DNA from: UBA1479 sp963972065
GTDB taxonomy: Bacteria; Pseudomonadota; Alphaproteobacteria; Rhodospirillales; Casp-alpha2
Direction: 5' to 3'
NCBI GenBank assembly: GCA_963972065.1
Contig: CAXAVJ010000007.1
Location: forward strand, 1 to 64,000
DNA length: 64,000 bases
Below the pieces are notes generated by a model that was not told the DNA's origin, did no database searches, and was given only the letters and a program-made list of their open reading frames with translations. Positions 53,323 to 60,348 of the stretch are shown in pieces (position 1 is the stretch's first letter; each line of letters opens with the position of its first letter). A program made the translations under genes and the position numbers.

Positions 53323-54502
53323 GGCGAGTCTCCTCTCGCAGGTAGCTTTGGAAGGGGAAGGTGTAGTCCGGCCCGGCGACGGCCCACAGGCCGCCATGAA
53401 CCTCGTAGCTGCCGGATCCGTTGTGGCAGATCGGCTCGTACAGCATCAGGGTGCCGTCATGGTGGACCGGCTCAATGCGTTCGACGGCGAGGAAGCTGTC
53501 GAGACCGCTCCAGGCGAGGCGGTCGCCCAGCACCATTTGTTTCGGCCGCTCACTCTCGGGCGCATAGATGCCGTCCGCCGGCGGTTCCGCCGCGCCATGG
53601 ATGTCCGCGAAGAGGGCCAGGGAGCCGGGCTCCTTCATGGCCGCGTACCAGCCGGCCGGATCGGCGGCGACCCAGCCACGGGAGAGGGACCACAGGCGGT
53701 GCGCGCCCGCCACGAAGTAACGTCCGTTGATCAAGAAGGCGCTATGCGGCCCGATGCGGCCGACAAACATGCGGTCGATGCGGTTGACGATGCCGAACGC
53801 GCCCTTCACCAGATCGCCCGGCTGCAGCAGCGCGATGTCGCGGTGTGTTCCATTGGCTAGGGTGACGGGGGTGCCCGCAGGGAAACAGCAGGCACATTGG
53901 CAGGCGCAGGCGCAGGCGCAGGCACAGGCGCAATTGCAGTTGCAGTTGGCATAGCAGTTGTAGTTGTCGTCACCGGGGCCACCCGTGCCCTGGCCGAAGC
54001 CGGTGACGCTGCGCTGGCGCACGATCATCAGTTCGCTGTCGGACGCCACGGCATATGCGGTGTGCTGCGGTACGTCCCAATTGGCGAGGGGGGTATCGGT
54101 CGTCGTTTGCCCGCCCGCGAAGTCGTAGCCGTTGGGATTGCCGGGATTGGCTTGATTCATGATCGTGCCGCCCTTGCGGTTAGTGGGCGTGCCGCCGATC
54201 CCGGGCCAGGTGTACCAGGCACCGTCCGGCGGCATCCAGAAGGGGTCCCCGTCGCAATTTCCAGTCTTGAGAAGTCCGGTACAATTCTCCGCTCGGACGT
54301 CCACGCGGCGTTCGCGCTTGAAGCCATCGACCGGCTTCCGTGATGGCCCGATGCCGTGCAGGCGGCCGTGGGTCTTGGCGCCCGGGTCGTCCATATGCGT
54401 CGTTTGGCGGTGCAGGCCCATGGTCAATCCGCCGTCGTTGGCCTGCGGCTTTTCCGGGCCTGGGCCGAAATTGCGTGGATCATCGCCGCCTCGCGTGCTC
54501 AT
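53264..54502 (-). CDS. Cys-tract/Hint-domain protein in the tail module
   Basis: Protein of 412 residues. The N-terminal 180 residues are Gly/Asn/Pro-rich (NQANPGNPNGYDFAGG, GFGQGTGGPG). Residues 183-206 contain twelve cysteines, mostly alternating with Ala or Asn. A Hint-like domain starts at Cys206 (CFPAGTPVTLANGTHRDIAL, QPGDLVKG, then HRLWSL and YEVHGGLWAV). Hint domains can cleave or ester-activate the peptide bond before their first Cys. The start overlaps the previous stop (ATGA). It may be the distal tail protein, or the substrate of the radical SAM and oxygenase enzymes that follow. Confidence 0.8.
   Translation of the reverse strand: MSTRGGDDPRNFGPGPEKPQANDGGLTMGLHRQTTHMDDPGAKTHGRLHGIGPSRKPVDGFKRERRVDVRAENCTGLLKTGNCDGDPFWMPPDGAWYTWPGIGGTPTNRKGGTIMNQANPGNPNGYDFAGGQTTTDTPLANWDVPQHTAYAVASDSELMIVRQRSVTGFGQGTGGPGDDNYNCYANCNCNCACACACACACQCACCFPAGTPVTLANGTHRDIALLQPGDLVKGAFGIVNRIDRMFVGRIGPHSAFLINGRYFVAGAHRLWSLSRGWVAADPAGWYAAMKEPGSLALFADIHGAAEPPADGIYAPESERPKQMVLGDRLAWSGLDSFLAVERIEPVHHDGTLMLYEPICHNGSGSYEVHGGLWAVAGPDYTFPFQSYLREETRHDFWHAPRHDPRPAAQLGP
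53885..53956 (-). repeat. hexanucleotide repeat coding the Cys-Ala tract
   Basis: Units related to GCAGGC (plus strand) repeat about ten times and encode alternating Cys and Ala/Asn. Changes of one unit would add or remove a Cys-X dipeptide without a frameshift, so tract length may vary between strains. Confidence 0.75.
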
Positions 54503-54906
54503 CAGTAGTCGACCCCGTCAACGACCACATGGACTGTCTTGTCCACGGTCAGGGTGGTGGTCATGGCTACGGCCAGCATCTCGCCCGCGCCGAGTGTCAG
54601 GAAGCGGCCTGGGTCGGCGGGGACCGACGGGATCACTGTGGGGTCCAGAAGATCGACGGCCGGCGCCCCGTTCACGCGGCCCGAGTTGGTCGGCAACTGG
54701 AAGGTCGCAAGAATGCAGGACGTGGTGCCGTCATTCTTTATCAAGGTGAGCGACGGTGTGGTGTCGTCCGTGGAGGCAGAAACCAGATGCACGCGCGCCC
54801 CATTGGCGCCGGCGGTGAAGATGGTTTGCGCCGTGGTGCCACCACTGTTGGTGATGACGGTGCATTGGGAATTTCGTGCACCAAGGTAATCAGGTGTGGT
54901 TGCCAT
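54502..54906 (-). CDS. phage tail-associated protein of unknown function
   Basis: Protein of 134 residues, beta-rich (VTITNSGG-like start, ARVHLVSASTDDTTPSLTL, LTLGAGEMLAVAMT), like small jelly-roll or fibre-associated domains. It lies between the short tail fibre and the Hint protein and is coupled to the latter. No family is recognised. Confidence 0.55.
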   Translation of the reverse strand: MATTPDYLGARNSQCTVITNSGGTTAQTIFTAGANGARVHLVSASTDDTTPSLTLIKNDGTTSCILATFQLPTNSGRVNGAPAVDLLDPTVIPSVPADPGRFLTLGAGEMLAVAMTTTLTVDKTVHVVVDGVDY

Positions 54907-54918
54907 GTCTGGGGCTCC

Positions 54919-55620
54919 TCAAAGTCCGAAGCTGAGCGCCGTCAGATGGGCGCCGTGGGTCAAGGTCGGGTCGTAATGGAGGCTTCCCGCCGGATTGACG
55001 GCGAGCACCGCCCCCGCGTTGCTGCCCGTCGGCGGCGTCACGCTCAGGTCTTCCTGGGCCGACAAGGTGGCGCGCGCCGACGGCGCGTCCGCGTCGTCGA
55101 GCAGTGTCGTGATGAAGGTGGTGGCGGGCAGGCCGCCGATGGACCCGGCGCCGGCCACCGGGTTTCCTTCCGCGTCGAAGGCGAGGAAGGTGCCGCCGCG
55201 GGCCGCGCGGTCCGGCAGGGTCAGCACCGCGTCCGGGTCCGTCGGCGACAGTTGCAGGGAGCGCCGCGTGTCGTCGGCGACCTGCTGCAGGGCGGCGGTA
55301 AGAAAATCCAATTCATCGTTGATGACGCGCGCCCGGAAGGCACCGGATTCCTGAAAGTCGGCCTGCCGCGCGATGGTCAGCCGGCGGCGCAGGGTAACCG
55401 CAACGCCAACGGCGGGAGCCGTATCAAAAGTGACCTCGCCGCCCAAATCATGTCCGGCGCCGGAAACGGCATAGCCGATTTCTTGCAATGTATCGTCGAG
55501 GTAAACCTCCAGGTCGGCGACTTTGAAGATGGGGAAGGGATAGGTGAACAGGGTCTGCGTGCCGTCGGCGACGTAACGTTTGCGCGGCGTGATGTCGCCG
55601 ATCTGGATATGATCTGCCAT
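54919..55620 (-). CDS. tail fibre protein with T7 gp17-type N-terminal domain
   Basis: Protein of 233 residues. The first 150 residues match the virion-attachment domain of T7 gp17 (RYVADGTQTLFTYPFPIFK, LEVYLDDTLQEIGYAVSG, VTLRRRLTIARQADF). The rest is short, so the receptor-binding part usual in fibres is missing or supplied by another protein, perhaps one of the next two gene products. Confidence 0.85.
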   Translation of the reverse strand: MADHIQIGDITPRKRYVADGTQTLFTYPFPIFKVADLEVYLDDTLQEIGYAVSGAGHDLGGEVTFDTAPAVGVAVTLRRRLTIARQADFQESGAFRARVINDELDFLTAALQQVADDTRRSLQLSPTDPDAVLTLPDRAARGGTFLAFDAEGNPVAGAGSIGGLPATTFITTLLDDADAPSARATLSAQEDLSVTPPTGSNAGAVLAVNPAGSLHYDPTLTHGAHLTALSFGL

Positions 55621-55671
55621 GGCTTTCTCCGGAATGTCAGCAAAGGATAGAGGGCGGTGGCGCGGGCAGGT

Positions 55672-56058
55672 TTATGGCTGGTCCCGCCATACGCGGATGC
55701 CCTTTTCTACGGATCGGCCGACGACGTAGCCGCCGACGCCGATCTTCAACAGCTCCCACATGTCCGGCGGCAGGGGCAGCATGGGCACGCCGAACCAGGG
55801 GTGAATGATGTAGTTGTTAGCGACGATGACGCCGAACAGGCACATCAAGAGGGGCCGCCAATTGCGCTGCAGCCAACTGTCCCCCTGGGCCTCGGCGACG
55901 ATGACCTGGGCCGCCGCCTCGATCTCCTTCATCTGGCCGGTCAGCACCATTTCCTGCAGCCGCGACTTGATGCGGGCGGCTTCGTCCTTGTCCTCGACCG
56001 CCTGGTCGATGACGTTGAACAGGCCGCCGATCACGGGGGCGATCAATGCGCTCAGCAT
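55672..56058 (-). CDS. holin-like membrane protein (3TM phage holin type)
   Basis: Protein of 128 residues. It has a hydrophobic N-terminus (about 1-17), a central helical part and hydrophobic segments at about 69-90 and 95-115, ending EKGIRVWRDQP. The segment QRNWRPLLMCLFGVIVANNY is typical of 3TM holins. The ATG at 56058 lies 5 bases after the endolysin stop. Confidence 0.75.
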   Translation of the reverse strand: MLSALIAPVIGGLFNVIDQAVEDKDEAARIKSRLQEMVLTGQMKEIEAAAQVIVAEAQGDSWLQRNWRPLLMCLFGVIVANNYIIHPWFGVPMLPLPPDMWELLKIGVGGYVVGRSVEKGIRVWRDQP

Positions 56059-56063
56059 GGCGG

Positions 56064-56510
56064 TCACTCGATATCGGAATAGAACAGGTGACCGCCGATC
56101 TCGGCCGAGGGGGCCTTGCCCCGGGCCCAGGGCGGGTTGGCCGCCTTGGCGTGGTAATGGGTGGCGCCGCCGGTGGGGTCGGCCAGGGTGCCGGCCAGGG
56201 CGCGCCGCGCGATGCGCTGGCAGGACTGGAACACTTGGTTGTCCGCCGCCACGGCCTCGATCTTGGCGCGGTTGGGGTCGCCGGCGTTCCAGCAGGAAAA
56301 CTGCCAGGGCCGGCGGCATACCTCTTCCACCGTGCCGCCCCACCAATAGGTTCCGCCGGCGGCGCGCGCCCGGCGCACGCGATTCATGATCACGGCGGCG
56401 ACGGCTTCCTTGCCGCGCACGGGCTCGCCCCGCGCCTCGCCGTAGAGGGTGCGGGCCAGGACGTCGGTGGCGCGCTGGGCCGCCTGCGCGTGATCCGGGG
56501 ATCGGCTCAT
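56064..56510 (-). CDS. cell wall hydrolase (SleB-type endolysin)
   Basis: Protein of 148 residues of the Hydrolase_2/SleB family, which cuts peptidoglycan. Motifs: LARTLYGEARGEPVRGKEAV (catalytic Glu), VAAVIMNRV, FSCWNAGDPNR and GATHYHA. It has no signal peptide, so export needs the holin. The ATG at 56510 lies one base after the preceding stop. Confidence 0.88.
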   Translation of the reverse strand: MSRSPDHAQAAQRATDVLARTLYGEARGEPVRGKEAVAAVIMNRVRRARAAGGTYWWGGTVEEVCRRPWQFSCWNAGDPNRAKIEAVAADNQVFQSCQRIARRALAGTLADPTGGATHYHAKAANPPWARGKAPSAEIGGHLFYSDIE

Positions 56511-56511
56511 G

Positions 56512-56739
56512 TCAGATTCCTTCGTCGTCGATGGGGGGAAGTTTGTCGGTGGCTGTGCGGCGCATCCGCAGGCGGCCGTCGAGGAAGGCCAGCCCCGTTT
56601 CGAACTCGTGGCGGGCGTCGTCGAGGGCGGCCCTTTGGACCCGCGCCCGGCGCCCAATCAGAAAAACCAGGGCGACGATCGCGGCCGCATCGGCGACGGC
56701 AAGGCAAAGCGCCCAGCCGCCGGCGGATACCCCAAGCAT
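56512..56739 (-). CDS. single-TM small phage protein (Rz-like position)
   Basis: Protein of 75 residues with an N-terminal TM (about 8-28) and a charged helical tail (RRARVQRAALDDARHEF), consistent with a spanin or holin-regulator, but no family is recognised. It is coupled to its neighbours. Confidence 0.6.
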   Translation of the reverse strand: MLGVSAGGWALCLAVADAAAIVALVFLIGRRARVQRAALDDARHEFETGLAFLDGRLRMRRTATDKLPPIDDEGI

Positions 56740-56741
56740 GG

Positions 56742-56825
56742 TCAGGCCAGCGTCTGCGCGATCATCGCCGCGCACAGCAAAGCGCCCGCCGCGGCCAGGA
56801 TGGCGGCCGGGTCATGCCGGTTCAT
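56742..56825 (-). CDS. 27-residue hydrophobic micropeptide
   Basis: An open frame of 27 codons, MNRHDPAAILAAAGALLCAA followed by MIAQTLA, has a strong AAAAGGAG site six bases upstream and ends two bases before the next start. The composition suits a small membrane peptide in the lysis module. Too short for family assignment. Confidence 0.5.
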   Translation of the reverse strand: MNRHDPAAILAAAGALLCAAMIAQTLA

Positions 56826-56922
56826 GGGGGGCTCCTTTTTTCGGGAAGGACGGCGGGCGCAGATCGCCCGTTCGCTGATTGGGGTTATGCCGGATTAGAT
56901 AACGAATGTCAAGAATATTTTC

Positions 56923-57966
56923 CTATATCGCACCAAAATTTCCCCCAGGCATGATGCCGGTGGCCGATTGCAGCAGGGTTCGGCGCCCGGGCTTCGGCGG
57001 CTCGAACAGGAAGAAGCCCAGGTTGCGGCCCATGGTTTCGGTCAGGCGCCGGGGGCCGGCGGCCTTGAGGACACGACTTAGTGCCGCCTCCGTCTTCGGC
57101 CCGATGATGCCGTCCTCGCGCAGCGCCGTGAATCCGCGCGGCCCCAACAGCACCTTGCCCAGGTCATTGACCGTCATCTGCAGGCTCTCGCCTTCTTCGG
57201 TCGGGGTTTGCGGGTCGTTCGTCGCGGGATCGCGGAACAATTCGCCGAAGGATGCGGAGGTCGCTTCGCGGAGACCGCCAACCGGCGCGCCGCCCGTAAG
57301 GCCGCGCAGGGCGGCCTCGAAATGGCCAAGGGCGAGGGCTTCCTCAATCTTGGCGGAGCCGAGCCTAGCCGCCGCCGTGCGCAGGGCAGCTCGGGTTTTC
57401 GGGCCTGGGTCGCCGTCGTCGGCCAGATCCTGGAACATCGGTCCCCGGGGCCGGGCGCGGTCCTCAAAGCCGCTGCTGTCCGCGGCTTCGGTTGCCGCCT
57501 GATTGAGGATGGTCAAACCCCGCTGCAGGAACCGGACGGCATCGCGCGGCCCCTGGGTTTCTGAAATATCGGCGACGCGCTCCGCCAAGCGCCCGATAGC
57601 GCGGGACAGGTCCACGCCATCAATGGTGCGGGCCGGGACGGGGGCCGCGTTGATGGGGCGGCGCGCCGCCGGGGCCACGATTCGGCCAGTCTCATCAGCA
57701 TCCGCTAGATCAGTGCCATAGGTGTCGTCGTAGAACGCGCGCTCGAACCGGTCGAGGGTTTCCTTCTCCGCCCCGGCGGGGAGGGCGAGCCGGCGGTCCG
57801 CGACCTGGCGGACCTCAGCCTCGGTCAGATCGCGGGGTGACTTAGCCAGGATATCTTCCAGCCCACCGTCGGAGCGGGTCAACTGGTCGATCAGGGCCTG
57901 GCGGTCAAAGGCGGTGCGCGCACCGCCACCCCGGCGGGCGCGGCGCGCAGTCGGTTTCGCTGTCAT
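56923..57966 (-). CDS. peptidoglycan-binding-like phage protein
   Basis: Protein of 347 residues. Basic N-terminus (1-20); the middle is helical. Two predicted peptidoglycan-binding-like repeats are marked by DGDPGPKTRAALRTAA (near 185-200) and DGIIGPKTEAALSRVL (near 285-300). It is the first gene of the minus-strand phage operon. Such proteins may help the particle or endolysin engage the wall. No catalytic domain is seen. Confidence 0.7.
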   Translation of the reverse strand: MTAKPTARRARRGGGARTAFDRQALIDQLTRSDGGLEDILAKSPRDLTEAEVRQVADRRLALPAGAEKETLDRFERAFYDDTYGTDLADADETGRIVAPAARRPINAAPVPARTIDGVDLSRAIGRLAERVADISETQGPRDAVRFLQRGLTILNQAATEAADSSGFEDRARPRGPMFQDLADDGDPGPKTRAALRTAAARLGSAKIEEALALGHFEAALRGLTGGAPVGGLREATSASFGELFRDPATNDPQTPTEEGESLQMTVNDLGKVLLGPRGFTALREDGIIGPKTEAALSRVLKAAGPRRLTETMGRNLGFFLFEPPKPGRRTLLQSATGIMPGGNFGAI

Positions 57967-58108
57967 GGGAATGTCTCCGGAAGGAGGGCGCGCCCATCGG
58001 CTCCCCGCTGGTCAAAGCGGGGCCGGGCGGGCCGGATCGTATGAAGGAAAAATCGCCGGGGAGGATCGGCGCCGAAGCGCGGACACGCCTCGCCCAGTCG
58101 ATGGATGG

Positions 58109-58137
58109 ACCCTACGCGAGGGTCATTTGCAAGTCAA
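58109..58137 (-). promoter_or_regulatory. putative promoter of the phage operon
   Basis: On the minus strand TTGACT (58132-58137) and TAGGGT (58109-58114) are separated by 17 bases, 143 bases before the first phage gene. A 7-bp hairpin (CCCCGCT/AGCGGGG, 58003-58022) lies in the leader. The remainder of the 340-base gap 57967-58305 is AT-richer, contains TATATAC repeats and shows no gene. Confidence 0.4.
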
Positions 58138-58305
58138 GGAAAATAATCACAATTATATACTTCGCAAACCCCTGAATGAGGTATATCAGGCGGAATCCCG
58201 CACATGATGTGGGGAGAAGACTCCACTCGCGGGAGATTCTTTGGTAGGCTCAACCTCAACGAACGGTGGTTATTCATCGCCGATGATTGAGAAGGACTTG
58301 CCGCA

Positions 58306-59292
58306 ATGTGCGCGAAGGAAATCAGCAAAAAGACCATAAAAATCAAGTCTTTGGCTCCAAAATCCGGGCTAAAGGAAATCAGCCCCGCCCAAGGGGTTTT
58401 AGACCTCAGCATTGAGAAGGATACAGAAATCGGCGGGATCGGGATGGGGGTGCTTTCCGACGGAACCCCATACCTCAACCAGCGCGGCCTAGCGGCTCTT
58501 TGCGGCGTTCAAAACGCACACATTGGGACGATTAGCAGCCAATGGACTGACAAAGACCAAAAGCCCCGCATAAAATCAATCAAGGGCACGCTGAATAAGG
58601 CTGGTTTTACCTCAATTGAGGCGGCGCACGTTGAAATCATCCACAAAGGAACCGCCAACTTCTGCTATCCCGCTGAAATCTGCCTAGCGGTCCTTGAGTA
58701 CTATGCTTTCGATGCCGGCGCTAATTGCACAGACAAGGCCAGAGACAATTTTAGGCTTCTCGCAGGCTCAAAACTCCGAGAGATGATTTACGCCCAGGTC
58801 GGATACGATCCGACTGGCGCAAACAGGTTTGTCAAATGGCACGAAAGGCTGGAGTTAAATTATCAGTCCGCCCCCAAGGGCTACTTTCATGTGTTTAATG
58901 AGGCGCACACCATCATCTATGAGCTAATCGTAGCCGGGGCGGATATCGGCGAAAAATTTGTTGTTGATATTTCTATCGGTCATCACTGGTCAAAATATTG
59001 GGTAGACAACGATCTTGAGGGCTCATTCGGGGGCCGAAAAAAATGGCCTCACCACTATCCAGACACCCACCCTCAATCAAAATCAAATCCGCAAGAGTCT
59101 TGGTGTTACCCCCTTGTTTCCCTTGGTGCATATCGTGAGTGGCTTCAGGACACCTATATTGAAGGCGGTAAATTTAGAAAATACCTAACCGACAAGGTGT
59201 CAAAAGGTGACCTTGCTCCATCTGTTGCGCAACTTGCATTAGATACAATTGAACCGAAGCAGATTACCGGCCCCGACCAAGGGATCAATTAG
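58306..59292 (+). CDS. BstA-like / phage-defence-type protein
   Basis: Protein of 328 residues. The N-terminal part has the pattern YLNQRGLAALCGVQNAHIG, related to KilA-N/P63C-like phage DNA-binding regions; the second half (VFNEAHTIIYELIVAGADIG, HHWSKYW) is similar in layout to the prophage-encoded abortive-infection protein BstA. AGAAGGA lies eight bases before the ATG. Base composition is lower in GC than the rest of the window, suggesting transfer. It is next to a DUF3800 gene and an IS. The BstA assignment is tentative. Confidence 0.5.
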   Translation: MCAKEISKKTIKIKSLAPKSGLKEISPAQGVLDLSIEKDTEIGGIGMGVLSDGTPYLNQRGLAALCGVQNAHIGTISSQWTDKDQKPRIKSIKGTLNKAGFTSIEAAHVEIIHKGTANFCYPAEICLAVLEYYAFDAGANCTDKARDNFRLLAGSKLREMIYAQVGYDPTGANRFVKWHERLELNYQSAPKGYFHVFNEAHTIIYELIVAGADIGEKFVVDISIGHHWSKYWVDNDLEGSFGGRKKWPHHYPDTHPQSKSNPQESWCYPLVSLGAYREWLQDTYIEGGKFRKYLTDKVSKGDLAPSVAQLALDTIEPKQITGPDQGIN

Positions 59293-59434
59293 ACTTTGGC
59301 TTATCGTCACCTTGTCGCGGCTTGGCTATCTCTCGCAGCTTCTCATCAAATTTCCCTTCGCTCTCGTCGCAGCCAAGTTCCTTGGCTTTGTCGATGAACT
59401 TCTGGGCTTGTTCTTTAGACTTTTTATCGATCAA
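59285..59434 (-). CDS. small charged protein antisense between the defence genes
   Basis: Open frame of 49 codons starting with TTG at 59434 (GGAGAG upstream). The product is rich in Lys, Glu and Asp (KKSKEQAQKFIDKAKELG and KFDEKLREIAK) and looks like a widespread family of short charged proteins that occur near phage and defence genes. It overlaps the stop of the BstA-like gene by eight bases and lies divergent from the DUF3800 gene. Confidence 0.55.
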   Translation of the reverse strand: MIDKKSKEQAQKFIDKAKELGCDESEGKFDEKLREIAKPRQGDDKPKSN

Positions 59435-59448
59435 CGGACTCTCCGAAT

Positions 59449-60228
59449 ATGTACAGACTGTATGTCGATGAGGTTGGCACGGATCAGTTGACCAATCTTG
59501 ATACTGATAAGGCGCGATACCTTAGCTTGTCGGGTGTCGCAATGCAGTTAGACCATGTGCGCGCCATGCTTGAGCCTCGAATGAACGGCATAAAAGACGA
59601 CATCTTTAAGCATGATCCAGATGCCCCGCTTGTGTTCCATAGAAAGAAGATCCTGGGGCTAAAGGGTCCGTTTGGAATCTTGGAAGACAAACAAACCCAG
59701 GCTCAATTTAACGACCACATCATCAGACTTTTTACCGAATGTGAGTACACGATAATCACCGCCCTTATTGACAAGGATTGGATGCTGAGACAGCGGCACT
59801 GGCGGAAAAATCACCCCTATCACTACCTCATGGAAGTTCTTGTCGAAAAGTATGTCCAGTTTTTAGAGCGCCAAGAGGGCATCGGGGACATCATGCCTGA
59901 AGCTCGTTTGGGAAGGGCTGACGAGGCCCTCCAAGGGGCATTTGAAACGGTTAGGCAAGAGGGAACAGACTTCGTAGACGCTGAACGTATGCAGGCTGCG
60001 ATACCCTCAAAGAACCTCAAGTTCCGAACAAAGAGAGATAACATCGCTGGCCTTCAATTTTGTGACTTGCTCGCCCACCCAAGTCACATATATGTACGCA
60101 GCCAGATGGGGCACGATGTTGCTCTTGGGCCCTTCGCAACACGGATAATTGGCATCCTGCTGCACGATAAGTACGACCGATCACATTGGGGCAAAATCAA
60201 AGGGTATGGTGTAAAGCACTTTCCATAA
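59449..60228 (+). CDS. DUF3800 domain protein
   Basis: Protein of 259 residues of the DUF3800 family, thought to be a RNase H-like nuclease often found in defence regions. It starts MYRLYVDEVGTD, with the conserved acidic DE near the N-terminus, and carries the C-terminal LQFCDLLAH motif. It may work with the BstA-like protein, but no experiment supports this. Confidence 0.78.
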   Translation: MYRLYVDEVGTDQLTNLDTDKARYLSLSGVAMQLDHVRAMLEPRMNGIKDDIFKHDPDAPLVFHRKKILGLKGPFGILEDKQTQAQFNDHIIRLFTECEYTIITALIDKDWMLRQRHWRKNHPYHYLMEVLVEKYVQFLERQEGIGDIMPEARLGRADEALQGAFETVRQEGTDFVDAERMQAAIPSKNLKFRTKRDNIAGLQFCDLLAHPSHIYVRSQMGHDVALGPFATRIIGILLHDKYDRSHWGKIKGYGVKHFP

Positions 60229-60232
60229 CAAA

Positions 60233-60252
60233 AACGGGGCCTCAGCCCCGTT
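60233..60252 (-). terminator. terminator between the DUF3800 gene and transposase
   Basis: AACGGGGC and GCCCCGTT with a CTCA loop. On the minus strand the stem is followed by TTTTTG, suiting transcripts from the transposase side. A further 9-bp stem (ACTTGATTC/GAATCAAGT) lies at 60311-60336. Confidence 0.6.
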
Positions 60253-60348
60253 CGATGGATTGATGTACCATCTCCTACCGACCGCCGAAGCATCGGATTG
60301 TTGTTAGCGTACTTGATTCATCCTTTAGAATCAAGTCTTTAATTGCGC

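Larger units (their letters stand above)
35541..57966 (-). mobile_element. T7-like (podovirus) head/tail and lysis gene cluster, cryptic prophage or domesticated particle
   Basis: The stretch encodes, on the minus strand, endolysin, holin, tail fibre, large terminase, capsid, two tail tubular proteins, internal virion-like proteins, portal and scaffold. Many genes overlap by ATGA. One gene (44675-46519) runs the other way. No integrase, repressor, replication, RNA polymerase or small terminase gene was found. The portal-scaffold block follows the capsid-tail block, a permuted order relative to T7. Exact ends and att sites were not found. Confidence 0.75.

Noticed and set aside
53885..53956. 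Cys-Ala tract as a frameshift artefact or non-coding microsatellite
   Set aside because: The frame is continuous from a coupled start through a good Hint domain, so the tract is translated.
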